Shown here in pieces: positions 45,802-56,900 of a stretch of 64,000 bases of DNA. Position numbers and translations under genes: made by a program. The notes beneath the pieces were generated by a model, which was not told the origin of the DNA, ran no database searches, and saw only the letters and a list, made by a program, of their open reading frames with translations. Source of the DNA: Calamus simplicifolius (taxonomy: Eukaryota; Streptophyta; Magnoliopsida; Arecales; Arecaceae); the NCBI GenBank assembly GCA_900491605.1, contig UESW01004353.1:535862-599861 (forward strand), given 5' to 3'. The number at the start of each line of letters is the position of its first letter. Within the stretch, counting starts at the first letter, position 1.

Positions 45802-47129
45802 ATGGCACCTAAGAGGAGAGGATCAGTGCTTGGAGCCCGTGGTGACCAAAACGTTCCGTGAGGCGACCCGTCCGCGAGCCGTCTCCGAGCGAGGATTCCT
45901 CCACGCTTCAGACAATCCAACCCTTCTTCTCCTCAGGTAGATACCCTAGCAGGGAGAGTAATACAATGGGTAGGAAAGTTGATTTTGAATTCTTTGAATC
46001 CGAGGGTTTTTCTATTGGAAATCAACTCAAGGAGCTAGGATGGGATAAAGTTGTTCTCTTAGATGTTCCTACTATCCAGCCTTGTCAAAGAATTTTACTT
46101 CAATTTGTCGAGAGGTGATGGTGGGTGAGCTCTGTTAGAGGAAAAGATCCATCTTACATTTCAAAAATTAGGAAATCTTTTGAGCATTCCCATTACTGGA
46201 TTAGCAGCCGATCACAGTGAGAGGTCAGCTTATCAAGGATGTTAGGGAGAGAAGTTAAGAATTTGAAGAGATTAGGGCTAACCAATTGCCCTTGGAATTA
46301 AGATTACTTCACAAATTTGCAGTAGAATTTATTTCCTAAAACCGGCGATTTGAGTATGTCTCCGAGCGAGACATTGTTGTGATGGACAGTGTATTGACCG
46401 GTCAACCTATAAACCTTAGCTGCAATGATGATTTTCTATATGGCCGAGGCTGGAGGAAAAGAAGATCGTCACTACCCTATGGCATGATTCTAACTATGGT
46501 TTTCAGGAGCCAAGGGTTGTGATTTTAGACAATGAACCTTCCAAGAACCTTAGGCATACTGATTACTACAGTTTGGCCACCTTGCATCGGATGGGATTTG
46601 TTAAGGTCAATGGGCAATGGGAAAGGAAAGGCAACTTGGATGAGAGAGCCCCTGAGCCTAGACCTTCTGCACCTTTTGAGGCTGGTCTGTGAGGGTTCCC
46701 TCTCCGCAGCCTAGCAGTCCTTCCTCCTGCCCTGCTCCACCTGCTCATGTTCATCAGCCTCTTCATCAGTGGATTTTCAGACCTTCAATTGGAGCAACTC
46801 AAACTTGCTGCTCAGAAGGATGAATTGAAGACTGAGTTTGATAATCATTTATGAATCTTAAAGAAACTCTCTTGGATGATCGCATTAGTAAAATGAATCA
46901 ACTCTTAGTTCTCTGCGGAATCCTTAAAATGATCTAAAGAATATATTTGAAGAACTTAAAGATATTGTGGAGATTCTGAAACCTACTCAAGATGCAATGC
47001 CGAGCTTCAAGATAAAATCATGACTGCTTGCTCTTTTGTTGATAGAAGATTGAAAGAATTTGTAGACTCAGAGTGATGGAATGGAAAGATTTTAGATCAT
47101 TTGAAAGAATTATTAGAACCAATTTGATT
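45802..47129 (+). pseudogene. Sirevirus extra ORF downstream of RNase H (decayed)
   Basis: ATG 45802 opens MAPKRRGSVLGARGDQNVP and runs into a stop. In a second frame (45858-46118) come MGRKVDFEFFESEGFSIG and NQLKELGWDKVVLLDVPT. Further blocks in other frames: IVTTLWHDSNYGFQEPR (about 46460), YYSLATLHRMGFVKVNGQW (about 46566-46620), and a coiled-coil-like LEQLKLAAQKDELKTEFDNH near 46790-46850. The order (basic N-terminus, VDF/EGF block, SLATLHRMG block, coiled coil) resembles plant transposon-associated ORFs found after RNase H in Sireviruses. No membrane anchor or signal peptide seen. The 3' end is approximate. Confidence 0.6.
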
Positions 47130-47286
47130 TTTATGTAATGAATGTAAAATTTGTTGTTTATTTTGAAATCTTAATGTAATGTTGTTTGATGTTAGTTTTT
47201 TTTGTAATCTTGACTTTTGATGAAATGAAATTATCTTTTGATCTATCAATTTATCATTTACTTAACTTCTCTTATCTTTTTGTTGA

Positions 47287-47576
47287 TTACAAAAAAGGGG
47301 GAGAAAGTTATGTCGTATATGCATTGATTATTAGTTAAGCATTGATTGGTATTGATTGATATCAAATTTTGGATATGCATTAATTTAAATAAGCTTAAGT
47401 GAAAATTGATAAACTAAAAAGTATCAAACAAAAGGAAGAACAATTGTTAAATTGAACTTCATAGGGGGAGCTACCTTATTCAGGGGGAGCTTACTTGTGA
47501 GGATCATTTGAAAATTTTTATTTAAGAATACTATGCATATACTCAATGTTTTTATAATCATCAAAAAGGGGGAGAT
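47287..47576 (+). other. Multiplied polypurine tracts of second Sirevirus
   Basis: The tract abutting the 3' LTR is AAAAAGGGGGAGAT (47563-47576). Close copies lie upstream: AAAAAAGGGGGAGAAAG (about 47290-47306), AGGGGGAGCTACC (about 47463) and AGGGGGAGCTTAC (about 47480). 47130-47286 shows no coding. Confidence 0.8.
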
Positions 47577-49029
47577 TGTTGACCCAATTATTGATTTTGA
47601 TGATTAATAAAGGAATTGAGTATATTTATTTGTTACTAATGATTTAACAAGTGTTTCAGGGCTTAAAAATATTTGATTAATCAAAAGGCATTAAGAAACG
47701 TGTTTTGAATCAATTGCCAAATAAGTTTCAAAATTCAGAACCTGGAGTCGACACCTAGAAACCTGGAGCCGACCCCATGGCCAATCAAATATTCTTCTGA
47801 TTTTTGATACGGTCCGGAGCCGACACCCAGAGTTTCGGAGTCGACACTTACAGTGTCTGGAGCCGACTCCGATGCGGGGACAGAACTTGATTTTTGACTA
47901 CCTTGGAGCCGACACTTACAGTCTTTGGAGCCGACACCTGACCATGGCGAGCCGACACCTAACTTTTTCGGAGCCGACTCCTCGACGAACTCAGAACTTT
48001 CTATTTTTGGATAACGACTTGGAGCCGACACCTGAAAAGTTGGAGCCGACTCCAACCTGTCAGAAAATTTTTAAAATGCCAGATCAGCTCTAACGGTAAT
48101 ATTTCTTTTACCTAACTTCTAACGGATATATTTTGTTTGGAAAAACTTTCCAGGTACATTCCAACGGCTAGTTTTCTCACCAAAAATGGATTAAAGGAAA
48201 TCTATAAAAGGGGAGAACACCCGTTTGAAAAAAAAAAGAAAAAAAAAAAGAAAAATCAAATCAAAAATCCGAGAAGTCTTGAGCCTGAAATCAAGAGAAA
48301 AGAGTTCAAACTCAAATCCTTCCACTCCAAAAAGCTCAAAGAGAAATCCAAGGCGTTCAATTGAAAAATCGAGGATTCCCAAAAAGAAGAAAAAGCTCTG
48401 TTTTTCTGATTTTCCAACTTCTCATCTGCAACATTTGCAAGAATCAAAGCTGAGGCCTGATTCAACATCTCCAAAGAGAAGAGGAAAAGAAGAAAAGAAG
48501 AAAAGCTCAAATCCAATCTCTTCAAACAGGCTTTTCTAACCTTGTTATTCATTTGAATATTTGCTCATTTGAGGAGCTTTGTATTGTTGAAAAACATTAT
48601 TCTTCTTGTTTTTGCTAGTTCAATCAGGGGGATTGAACTAGTGGAGGTAGTATACCTCGGGTCAAGCTAGATTAGCTTGAGTTTTGGGTTTTGTGCTGGT
48701 GAGCCCGGAAAACCAGCTGGGTTCGTTGTGATCCCGGGAAACAACAAGTTTGAGTTGTGATCTTGTAAAACAACTCGACTGTAATCTAGTTGATTATAGT
48801 GTGGACCCAAGTGGATCTTGGGAGTGGACGTAGGTGTTGGATACACCGAACCACTATAAAATCTTTGTGTTTGCCGTGCTTTGATTATCTCTTTCTCTAT
48901 CTCTTTGTTTGTGTTTAATATTCGCATTGCATTTAATTTCATTATCTCCAAGCCATAGTTTTTTAAAAGGTTAAATTTTTTAAAGAACCCAATTCACCCC
49001 CCCCTCTTGGGTTGCCATCTGGGCCAACA
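47577..49029 (+). repeat. 3' LTR of second Sirevirus
   Basis: 1453 bp, TGTTGACCCAATTATTG to GGGCCAACA. Carries the motif cluster (47740-48055) and TATAAAA (48203-48209). Differs from the 5' LTR by scattered substitutions and short indels. Confidence 0.94.
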
Positions 49030-49034
49030 CCGAC

Positions 49035-50373
49035 TCCAGCATCGGCACCTAAGACCGAGGCTAGCTCAGCACCAAAGACTGACTCCAACATCGGCACCTA
49101 AGTTCGAGGCCAGTTTGGAAACAAAGACTAACTCCAGCGTTGGTAACAAAGATCGTCGGCATAAAGAAAAAAGGCATCTGAGCCTGATCCAAGTACCCTC
49201 GGGTTACCCTCCGGGGTTAAAAGGAATCTGACGACTCTCAACTCTCAAGTCACCCTCCGGGATTAAAAGGCACCTGACGACTCTCAACTCTCAGGTCACC
49301 CTCCGGGATTAAAAGGCATCTGACGACTCTCAACTCTCATGTCACCTTTCGGGGTTAAAAGGCATATGAGCCTAGTCCAAGCACCCTTAGATCACCCTCC
49401 GGGGTTAAAGGCTCCTGAGAATGGGCCCATCACAGCGACTCTCGAATTATCCTTCAGGGTTCAAAAGGCACCTGAGTCTGGTCCACGCACCCTCAGGTTA
49501 TCCTTCGGGGTTAAAAGACACCTGAGCCTGGTCCACGCACCCTCAGGTCACCCTTCGGGGTTAAAAGGAACCCGACAACTTCAGCAACTCTTCGGTCACC
49601 ACTCGAGCCGACCGTGAAACCCTCGAGGCATTTTTATTACAGCCTCAGTGGCTCTGTTCCTCTGTCTTCATGGCCTCATTACAACCTCAATGGAGTCATC
49701 TCAGCCCCAGTGGCCTTATATCTGTCCCAGCGGCATTATTGCAGCCTCAGCGGCTCTATCGGCCTCAGCGGCTCCATTCCTTTGCCTCCGTGGCCTCATT
49801 ACAACTTCAGCAGCTTTATCGCAGCCTCAACGGCTTCACTTTAGCCTTAGCGGCTCTAAATCTACTTCAATGGCCAATGGCTAATCGGGTAAGACCTTTA
49901 TCTAAATTATATACTTGCAACATATTGCTGGGCACCTTCAGCCATCCAAAAGTAGAAGACCCAAAGATAACTCACAGTTGGAAGAGGCCAACTCCCCAGC
50001 TCACAGTTGACAGGCATCCACCTCCAAATTTTATGACAAAAGTAGAAGACCCAAAGTCAACTCACAATCAGGAAAAACTGACTCCCCAACTCACAGTTGA
50101 CGAGCATCTGCTTCCAGACCTTGCGTCGTGAGAGAATTACTGGCTGCTTCCAGCCAGTCTAAGGTAATCAATTTACCTCCAACAATACTTAAAGTCTTTG
50201 AGCAGACAAAAGAACAAGAGAGCATGCACACGTGGTCACAAGTCCACACAAGGCAGATGAAAAGTCAAAATCAAAACTAATAAGGAAAGTGCAAAGATAA
50301 AGAGCTCTACACTCCTTTCGCTTGGTGGATGCAAGGCATGTGGTCGCACAAACTCAGAAGTATGGGGAGCATC
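49035..50373 (+). repeat. Internal 3' region of the non-autonomous element: tandem arrays
   Basis: 49195-49600 holds about eight copies of a 48-54 bp unit anchored by CTCCGGGGTTAAAAGGCACC and CTCAACTCTCA-type words. 49620-49870 holds CCTCAGCGGCTCT-type words. Neither is a credible gene, although several frames stay open. AGAAGTATGGGGAGCATC just before 50374 is a plausible PPT. Confidence 0.65.
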
Positions 50374-51515
50374 TGATGGGACCAATAAGCTCTATGGGCA
50401 CCGATAATCTCATCGGGGTCAGACCAGTCGTTTCTAGAGTTGGCCTCGGGAAGACACCCCCTCGGCCTCAGCAAGACAACCCCTCAGCTCCGGAAGATAC
50501 CCCCTTGGCCTCGGAAAGACAGCCCCTCGGCCTCAGCAAGATACCTCTTCGGCCTCAGGAAGACACCCCCTCGGCCTCTTCCCCTCGGCCATGAACAGTG
50601 CTCGGCCTCTTCTCCTCGGCCATTAACAGTGCTCAGCCATGAATAGTGCTCGGTCATGAACAGTGCTCGGCCTTTCTCCCTCGGCCATAAATAGTACTCG
50701 ACCATGAACAGTGCTTGGCCATGAACAGTGCTCGGCCTCTTCCCTCGGCCATGAACAGTTCTCAGCCATGAACAGTGCTCGGCCCCCTCAGCCTCGCCTC
50801 TGCCATGAACATGCTCGGCCATGAACATTGCTTAGCCATGAATAGTGTCATGCAAGTGTTCACCCACGGCCTTCTCTGAAGCTCATCCATGGGCATGAAC
50901 AATGCCATGCACGTACTCTATAATCAATGCTCTATAAGGAACAAAGCCGGCTTCAACTCCAAGCTTCATCTTCCGCCTCAGTGGCTACACTGTGGGGCCC
51001 ATATGTCTAACTTTATCGCCCATCACTGTCCACACAGAAAGTGGAAGGGTGGCATGGGAGACACGTATGGCAAATGCTGTAATGGTCGGTCATGCTTGCA
51101 GCAGCCTGCAACAACTGTCCAAACCAAGCATTACCTGCCAACTATGCAGCCACCCATATTTGATGGGACATGGCATGCACTTTTGACATACCACTAAGAA
51201 GCAAGCCCTGTCAACGTTGCCACCATCATAAATGCTCTGACAAGTGATCACGCCCAAGTCTCACATACTCCAAGCATAATAAAATGGGTAAGAGGGACCC
51301 CCCACGAGATAACTGATAACTTACTACACTCCCAAACGCTCATTCTTGCTCACAGAGAGCACGGTTCTAAGCCTCTCTCTTCTCCTCTCTTTCGAGCTTT
51401 CTCAAGCTCATGGCTGTTGTCCAGAGCACTGACTTGAGCATCGAAAGATCCTGGGCTCGCTGGAGGAGACGACTGGATGCTTGCGAACATTCGAGAATGA
51501 TGATTGGCATCAACA
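50374..51515 (+). repeat. 3' LTR of the non-autonomous element
   Basis: About 1142 bp, TGATGGGACCAATAAG to GGCATCAACA, followed by the target duplication CAAAG. Shares with the 5' LTR the ACACCCCCTCGGCCTC array (50450-50580) and the CATGAACAGTGCTCGGCC array (50588-50850), with different copy numbers. Confidence 0.82.
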
Positions 51516-51520
51516 CAAAG

Positions 51521-52644
51521 CCAACCAGATACTTAGAGGACTTAATCAATCCAGCTAGCCACCCACTACCTACATAAAAATCTCACATTCATTGGTTGGT
51601 CTGATTTTTCTTTTAGTAGTTCATTCCGTGGAACACACACCAACATGCCACGCTATCCAAACTATAAAATAAAAATCTTGGAGATGAAGAATTGTGCTGA
51701 AAAGGTAAGCTCTCACTTCTCATAGGTTGATATGGATATCATTTAATGTTATTCCTTCACTTTGGTACTTAAACGAAGTAGAAAAGCTTGTAGGGATCCA
51801 AAATCTAAATTATAATGTGCTAGATACATGTATATCCATGATTTGCTTATAATTATGATATTTAATTACTAAACAAGCCAATCTAAAATTAACGAGACAA
51901 TTCTTGTTGTTTATGTGGCAAGATAAGTGAGATAGCCATTAATGGATCAGTTTTGTCCAAGCTCTACAGGTAAAATGTCATGCTTTGCACAGTATATTGC
52001 CTCATGCTAGCTAGACACCTTATTGTCATCCAATGAGGCATTGCAGTGCATGCCTGAAAGTGCTATATTTGATAGGCCTTGTAGAAATTTCACTATAAGA
52101 GGTTGTTGATTAGTCTCAAGAGGTGGGTCTCACACAACAATGGCTTCCAGCGAGTCTCGCTGCTTGCGGGTGCATGACACTTCTTGGTACATAATCCAAC
52201 GAAGAAATCCCATGGCTTTCACTGGAATAGCTACGATCGATCCGTATCTTGCTATCGACCAACCAAGATTTATGTAAGATCATGCATGACAGAGAAAAAG
52301 CCAGTCTTTTTGCTTCCTATATACTCGCTCTCTCCCCCTATACTTCGGCAGAGCCGAGTTATTCCCTGCTTTGGCAGATCTGATCAGGCTGGTCTCAGCA
52401 AGACCGGGCGATCTCTCTGATTTTGACATAGTAATCCCAAAATTCTCTAAGCTCTAACATAGCTAGTTTCTTCACTTGGCTTCGTAATAAGTTAAGTTCG
52501 GGCGTGATGAGGGTGAGCTAAAAGATTGTATAACACACAAATACCAAAACAGTGGGACACACGGAGAAAAACAAATAGATTCATTCATATCATAATATTG
52601 TTTTGTGTTACAAAAGTGAAAGAAAAATGTGAAAAGATAGATCC
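51521..52644. other. Flank without recognised genes
   Basis: Moderately AT-rich. I recognise no conserved coding. The part nearest 52640 is probably the 3' untranslated part of the - strand transposon gene that ends at 52645. Confidence 0.4.
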
Positions 52645-53980
52645 CTAAGTCCTGGCTTCATCCTCGGAGGTGATTTCAGCAATGCCTGAAATATGCTGAT
52701 CCGGCCGACCCCCTTCATCACTCGGCCTCAAAGCCATATCCTCCTTAGCAATTGGTTGCGAAACTTCAATCTCCTCGACGGCGGGCCTTGAAGCCTCTAC
52801 CTTCTGAGTAATTTCTAGAGGAGCCTCCGTTGGATCCCCTTCTGAGGCTACTTCAAAATCAACATCAAGGGCATCTTCATCATCATCACCATCATCGGAT
52901 GAGGGAGTCGTTGCCAGTGCTTCAGTTATTGGCAACGAGAAACAATATCTCTCATCCTTCAAAAATGAAAGATTGATGTTCGGGTACTCCTGGACCACCC
53001 TCGCCCGCACTTCGTTTGCCCCAACTCGATATGCCTCCTTCGAAAACTGAATTCGCTCTTGAGCGAATTCATCCGAGCCCTTGTTTCTCTCAATCGCCAG
53101 AGCGACTTGATCGCTCGTCTCAGCTACTCGATGCTCAAGCTCGGAGCATTTCTTTTGACTCGAGGCTAAATCTTTGATCAGGGCTCTTATCTGATCAGTC
53201 GCCTCAGCCTTAGTCTTCTCCAGCTAAAGAAGAAAAGATGAAAATGATAAATGAAATAAATGGTCAAGTTAGCCCTAACTATGGGGGAGAAATGAACCAA
53301 TGCATGGAAGTGGTAAGAAGACAAACCTCTTTGGCATAGCGAGCAACCTCGGCTTCTGCTTTCTTGGCTCTTTTCCGAGCCTTCTCCCTCTCTTTTCTGC
53401 ATCTACTCATATCCTTCCAAGCATGTTCGAGATCCATCCGATTCCTGGAGCCATCGGATCAGACTTGACGTAGCTCGGCCGTAAGATCGGAAATTTGTTT
53501 CTGCTTGGACTCAAGCCGAGCCTCAAAATGGGATTTTTCCTTAGCGACCCTGCCATTAAGGAAGTCAATTTCCCTTTGGGCCTAACCTTGAAACCTCGAC
53601 AATTCTGATCGAGCTTCATCGGCTACCCTTCGAGCCTCCCTAAGCTCGATCGCCTTAGCCTAGAGTCATGACACCTCGGATCGGGCATCTTCGCCCAACC
53701 TCCTAGCTTCATCAAGTTCGGCTTGCACCCTTGATAATTCTTTTGAGTGCTTATCAGCCAAGCTTATTTTGGCATGGAGTGCCTCAACCTCGCGCAAGAT
53801 CTCCCTATTACATTCGTCGGCAGAGTTCAGGCACCTATAGAGCATCCGCTGGAAGATAATTGCCTACAACAGAGCCGAATAACTAAGTTCAAAAAAACTA
53901 CGCAAAACATCTAAGAAAGCAAAGAAAGGAAGAAAACTCACTCGAATGCAAGAAGAGTTCATATCCCTTAGGATGTGCTG
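52645..53980 (-). pseudogene. 3' part of a PF04195-type transposon gene (coiled-coil tail)
   Basis: On the - strand: a fragment ending near 53950 (VPSQHILRDMNSSCI) with a donor (GTGAGT), an intron to an acceptor (CTGTTGTAG) near 53866, then a long exon with heptad-like Glu/Lys/Arg/Ala stretches (NREILREVEALHAKISLADK; LESKQKQISDLTAELRQV with in-frame stops nearby). A second intron (GAG/GTTTGT near 53328 to TTCTTTAG near 53226) leads to the last exon: LEKTKAEATDQIRALIKDLA, ERNKGSDEFAQERIQFSKEA, NINLSFLKDERYCFSLP, an acidic stretch DDGDDDEDALDVDFE, and stop TAG 52645-52647. The tail type matches genes with the domain seen at 24930-25262, but that domain is missing here because satellite DNA starts at 53982. 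At least two stops in the long exon. Confidence 0.65.
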
Positions 53981-53981
53981 G

Positions 53982-56900
53982 CTCGGGACCGATGCATAAT
54001 CATCCGACAGTTGCGATCGATCCAAGCCATGATCCCGATCAGCGATGATCGATCTCGAACTGGTGCGATCAATCCGATCAGCAATGATCCGATGATTACG
54101 ATGGATCCAAGCCATGATCCCGATTGGCAACGATCGATCTCGGACCATTGCAATCAATCCGATATGCGATGATCCGATGGTTGCGATCGATCCAAGCCAT
54201 GATCCCGATCGACAACGATCGATCTCAGAACATTGCGATCAATCCGATCGGCGATGATCCGATGGTTGCGATCGATCCAAGACATGATCCGATCGGCGAT
54301 GATCGATCTCGGACCGCTACGATCGATCTGATCGGTGATGATCTGACGGTTGCGATCGATCCAAGCCATGATCCCGATCGGCGATGATCGATCTCGGACC
54401 ATTACGATCAATCCGATCGGTGATGATCCGACGGTTGCGATCGATCCAAGCCATGATCACTAGCAGCGATGATTAATCTCGGACGTTGTGATCAATTCGA
54501 TCGGCGACGATCGACGGTTGCGATCGATCCAAGCCATGATCCCGATCGGCGACGATCGATCTTGGACTGTTGCGATCAATCCGATCGGCGACGATCTGAT
54601 GGTCGCGATCAATCAAGCCATGATCCCGATCGGCGATGATCAATCATGGACCGTTGCGATCCTTCGATCGGCGAATATCCGACTGTGCGATCGATCCAAG
54701 CCATGATCCCGATCGGTGACGATCGATCTCCGACCGTTGCGATCAATCCGATCGGCGACGGTCCGACGGTTGCGATCGAGCCAAGCCATGATCCCGATCT
54801 GTGACGATCAATCTCGGACCGTGTGATCAATCCGTTCGTCGATCCAACGTTGCGATCGATCCAAGCCATGATCCGATCGGCGATGATCGATCTCGGACCG
54901 ATGCGATCAATCCGATCAACGACGATCCGACGGTTGCGATCGGTCCAAGCCATGATCCCGATCGGCAACGATCGATCTTGGACCGTTGCGATCAATCCGA
55001 TCGGTGACGATCCGACAGTTGCGATCGATCCAAGCCATGATCTCAATCGGCAATGATTAATCTCGGACCAGTCTGATTGATCCGATCGGTGACGATCTGA
55101 TGGTTGCGATTGATCCAAGCCATGATCCCGATCGACGACGATCGATCTCAAACCATTGCGATCATCCGATCGACGATTCGACTGTAGCGATCGATCCAAG
55201 CCATGATCCTGATCGGCGATGATCGATTTTCGACCATTGCGATCGATCCGATCGGCCATGATCTGATAGTTGCGATCGATCCAAGCCATGATCTGATCGG
55301 CGATGATCGATCTTGGACCATTGCGATCAATCCGATCGGCGATGATCCGACGGTGCGATCGATCCAAGCCATGATCCCGATCGGCGACGATCGATCTCGG
55401 ACCGTTGCGATCAATCTGATCGGCGATGATCCGATGGTTGCGATCGATCCAAGCCATGATCCCGATCGGCGACGATCGATCTTAGACCAGTGCAATCAAT
55501 CCGATCGGCGATGATTCGACAGTTGCGATCGATCCAAGCCATGATCTCGATCGGCGATGATCGATCTTGGACCGATGTGATCATCGATCGGCGATGATCC
55601 GACTGTAGCGATCGATCCAAGCCATGATCCCGATCGGCGACGATCGATCTCTAACCATTGCGATCAATCCGATCGGCGATGATCCGACGGTTGCGATTGA
55701 TCCAAGCCATGATCCCGATCGGCAACGATCGATCTTGGACCGGTGCGATCAATCTGATCGACGACGATCTGACGCCATGATCCCGATCGATCGATCTCGG
55801 ACTGGTGCAATCAATCCGATCAGCGACGATCCGATGGTTGCGATCGATCCAAGCTGTGATCCCAATTGGCGATGATCGATCTCGGACCGATGCGATCGAT
55901 CCAAGCCATGATCTCGATCGCGATGATCGATCTCGGACCATTGCGATCAATCCGATCGGCGACGATCCGACGGTTGCGATCGATCCAAGCCATGATCCCG
56001 ATCGATGACGATCGATCTCGGACCGTTGCGATCAATCGATCGGCGATGATCCGACGGTTGCGATCGATCCAAGCCATGATCCCGATCAGCGATGATCGAT
56101 CTCGGACCATTGCGATTAATCCGATCGCGATGATCCAATGGTTGCGATCGATCCAAGCCATGATCCGATCGGCGATCATCTCGACCGATCAATCCGATCG
56201 GCGATGATCCGACGTTGCGATCGATCCAAGCCATGATCCCGATCGATGACGATCGATCTCGGACCGGTGTGATCAATCGATTGGCGACGATCCGATAGTT
56301 GCGATCGATCCAAGCCATGATCCCGATCGGCGATGATCGATCTCGGACCTTGCGATCAATCGATCGCGACGATCCGACGGTTGCGATCGATCCAAGCCAT
56401 GATCCCGATCGGCGACGATCGATCTCGGACCGTTGCGATCAATCCGATCGACGATCCGATGGTTGCGATCGATCCAAGCCATGATCCCGATCGGCGACGA
56501 TCGATCTCGGACCGTTGCGATCAATCCGATCATTGACGATCCGACTGTTGCGATCGATCCAAGCCATGATCCCGATCGACGATCGATCTCCGACCGTTGC
56601 GATCAATCCGATCGGCGACGATCCGACGGTTGTGATCGATCCAAGCCATGATCCCGATCGACGACGATTGATCTCGGACCATTGCGATCAATCCGATCGG
56701 CAATGATCCGATGGTTGCGATCGATCCAAGCCATGATCCCGATCGGCGATGATCGATCTCGGACCGTTGCGATCAATCCGATCGCGATGATCCGACGGTT
56801 GCGATCGATCCAAGCCATGATCGATCGGCGACGATCGATCTCGGACCGTTGCGATCATCGATCGGCGATGATCCGACGGTTGCGATCGATCCAAGCCATG

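Larger units (their letters stand above)
39030..49029 (+). mobile_element. Second Sirevirus-type Copia retrotransposon, nested
   Basis: Exactly 10,000 bp, bounded by an exact target duplication CCGAC (39025-39029 and 49030-49034). LTRs 39030-40488 and 47577-49029, PBS at 40490, gag-pol 40550-45303, extra ORF from 45802, several PPT-like tracts before the 3' LTR. It is homologous to the Sirevirus at 4500-14534 throughout the coding part. Its LTRs differ more, but share the start TGTTGACCCAAT and the GTCGAC-type motif clusters. The RT-RH frame is still open, so it is less decayed than the first copy, but gag, the integrase tail and the extra ORF carry frameshifts. Confidence 0.95.
36506..51515 (+). 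mobile_element. Non-autonomous LTR retrotransposon (LARD-like), split by a Sirevirus
   Basis: Bounded by an exact 5-bp target duplication CAAAG (36501-36505 and 51516-51520). LTRs are 36506-37798 and 50374-51515, starting TGATGGG. Without the nested element the internal region is about 2.57 kb and holds no protease, integrase or RT; only a possible gag remnant and tandem repeats. It therefore needed another element's enzymes. The strand is taken from the purine-rich tract before the right LTR and the PBS-like tract after the left LTR. Gypsy affiliation is likely but unproven. Confidence 0.82.

Noticed and set aside
49339..50131. Open frames of 70-150 codons in 49000-50130 and 50322-50646
   Set aside because: They translate tandem arrays in a non-autonomous LTR element; the repeated peptides shift frame between units.
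51521..52644. Host gene between the non-autonomous element and the - strand transposon gene
   Set aside because: Open frames (for example 52184-52420) lack any recognisable domain or splice-consistent structure.
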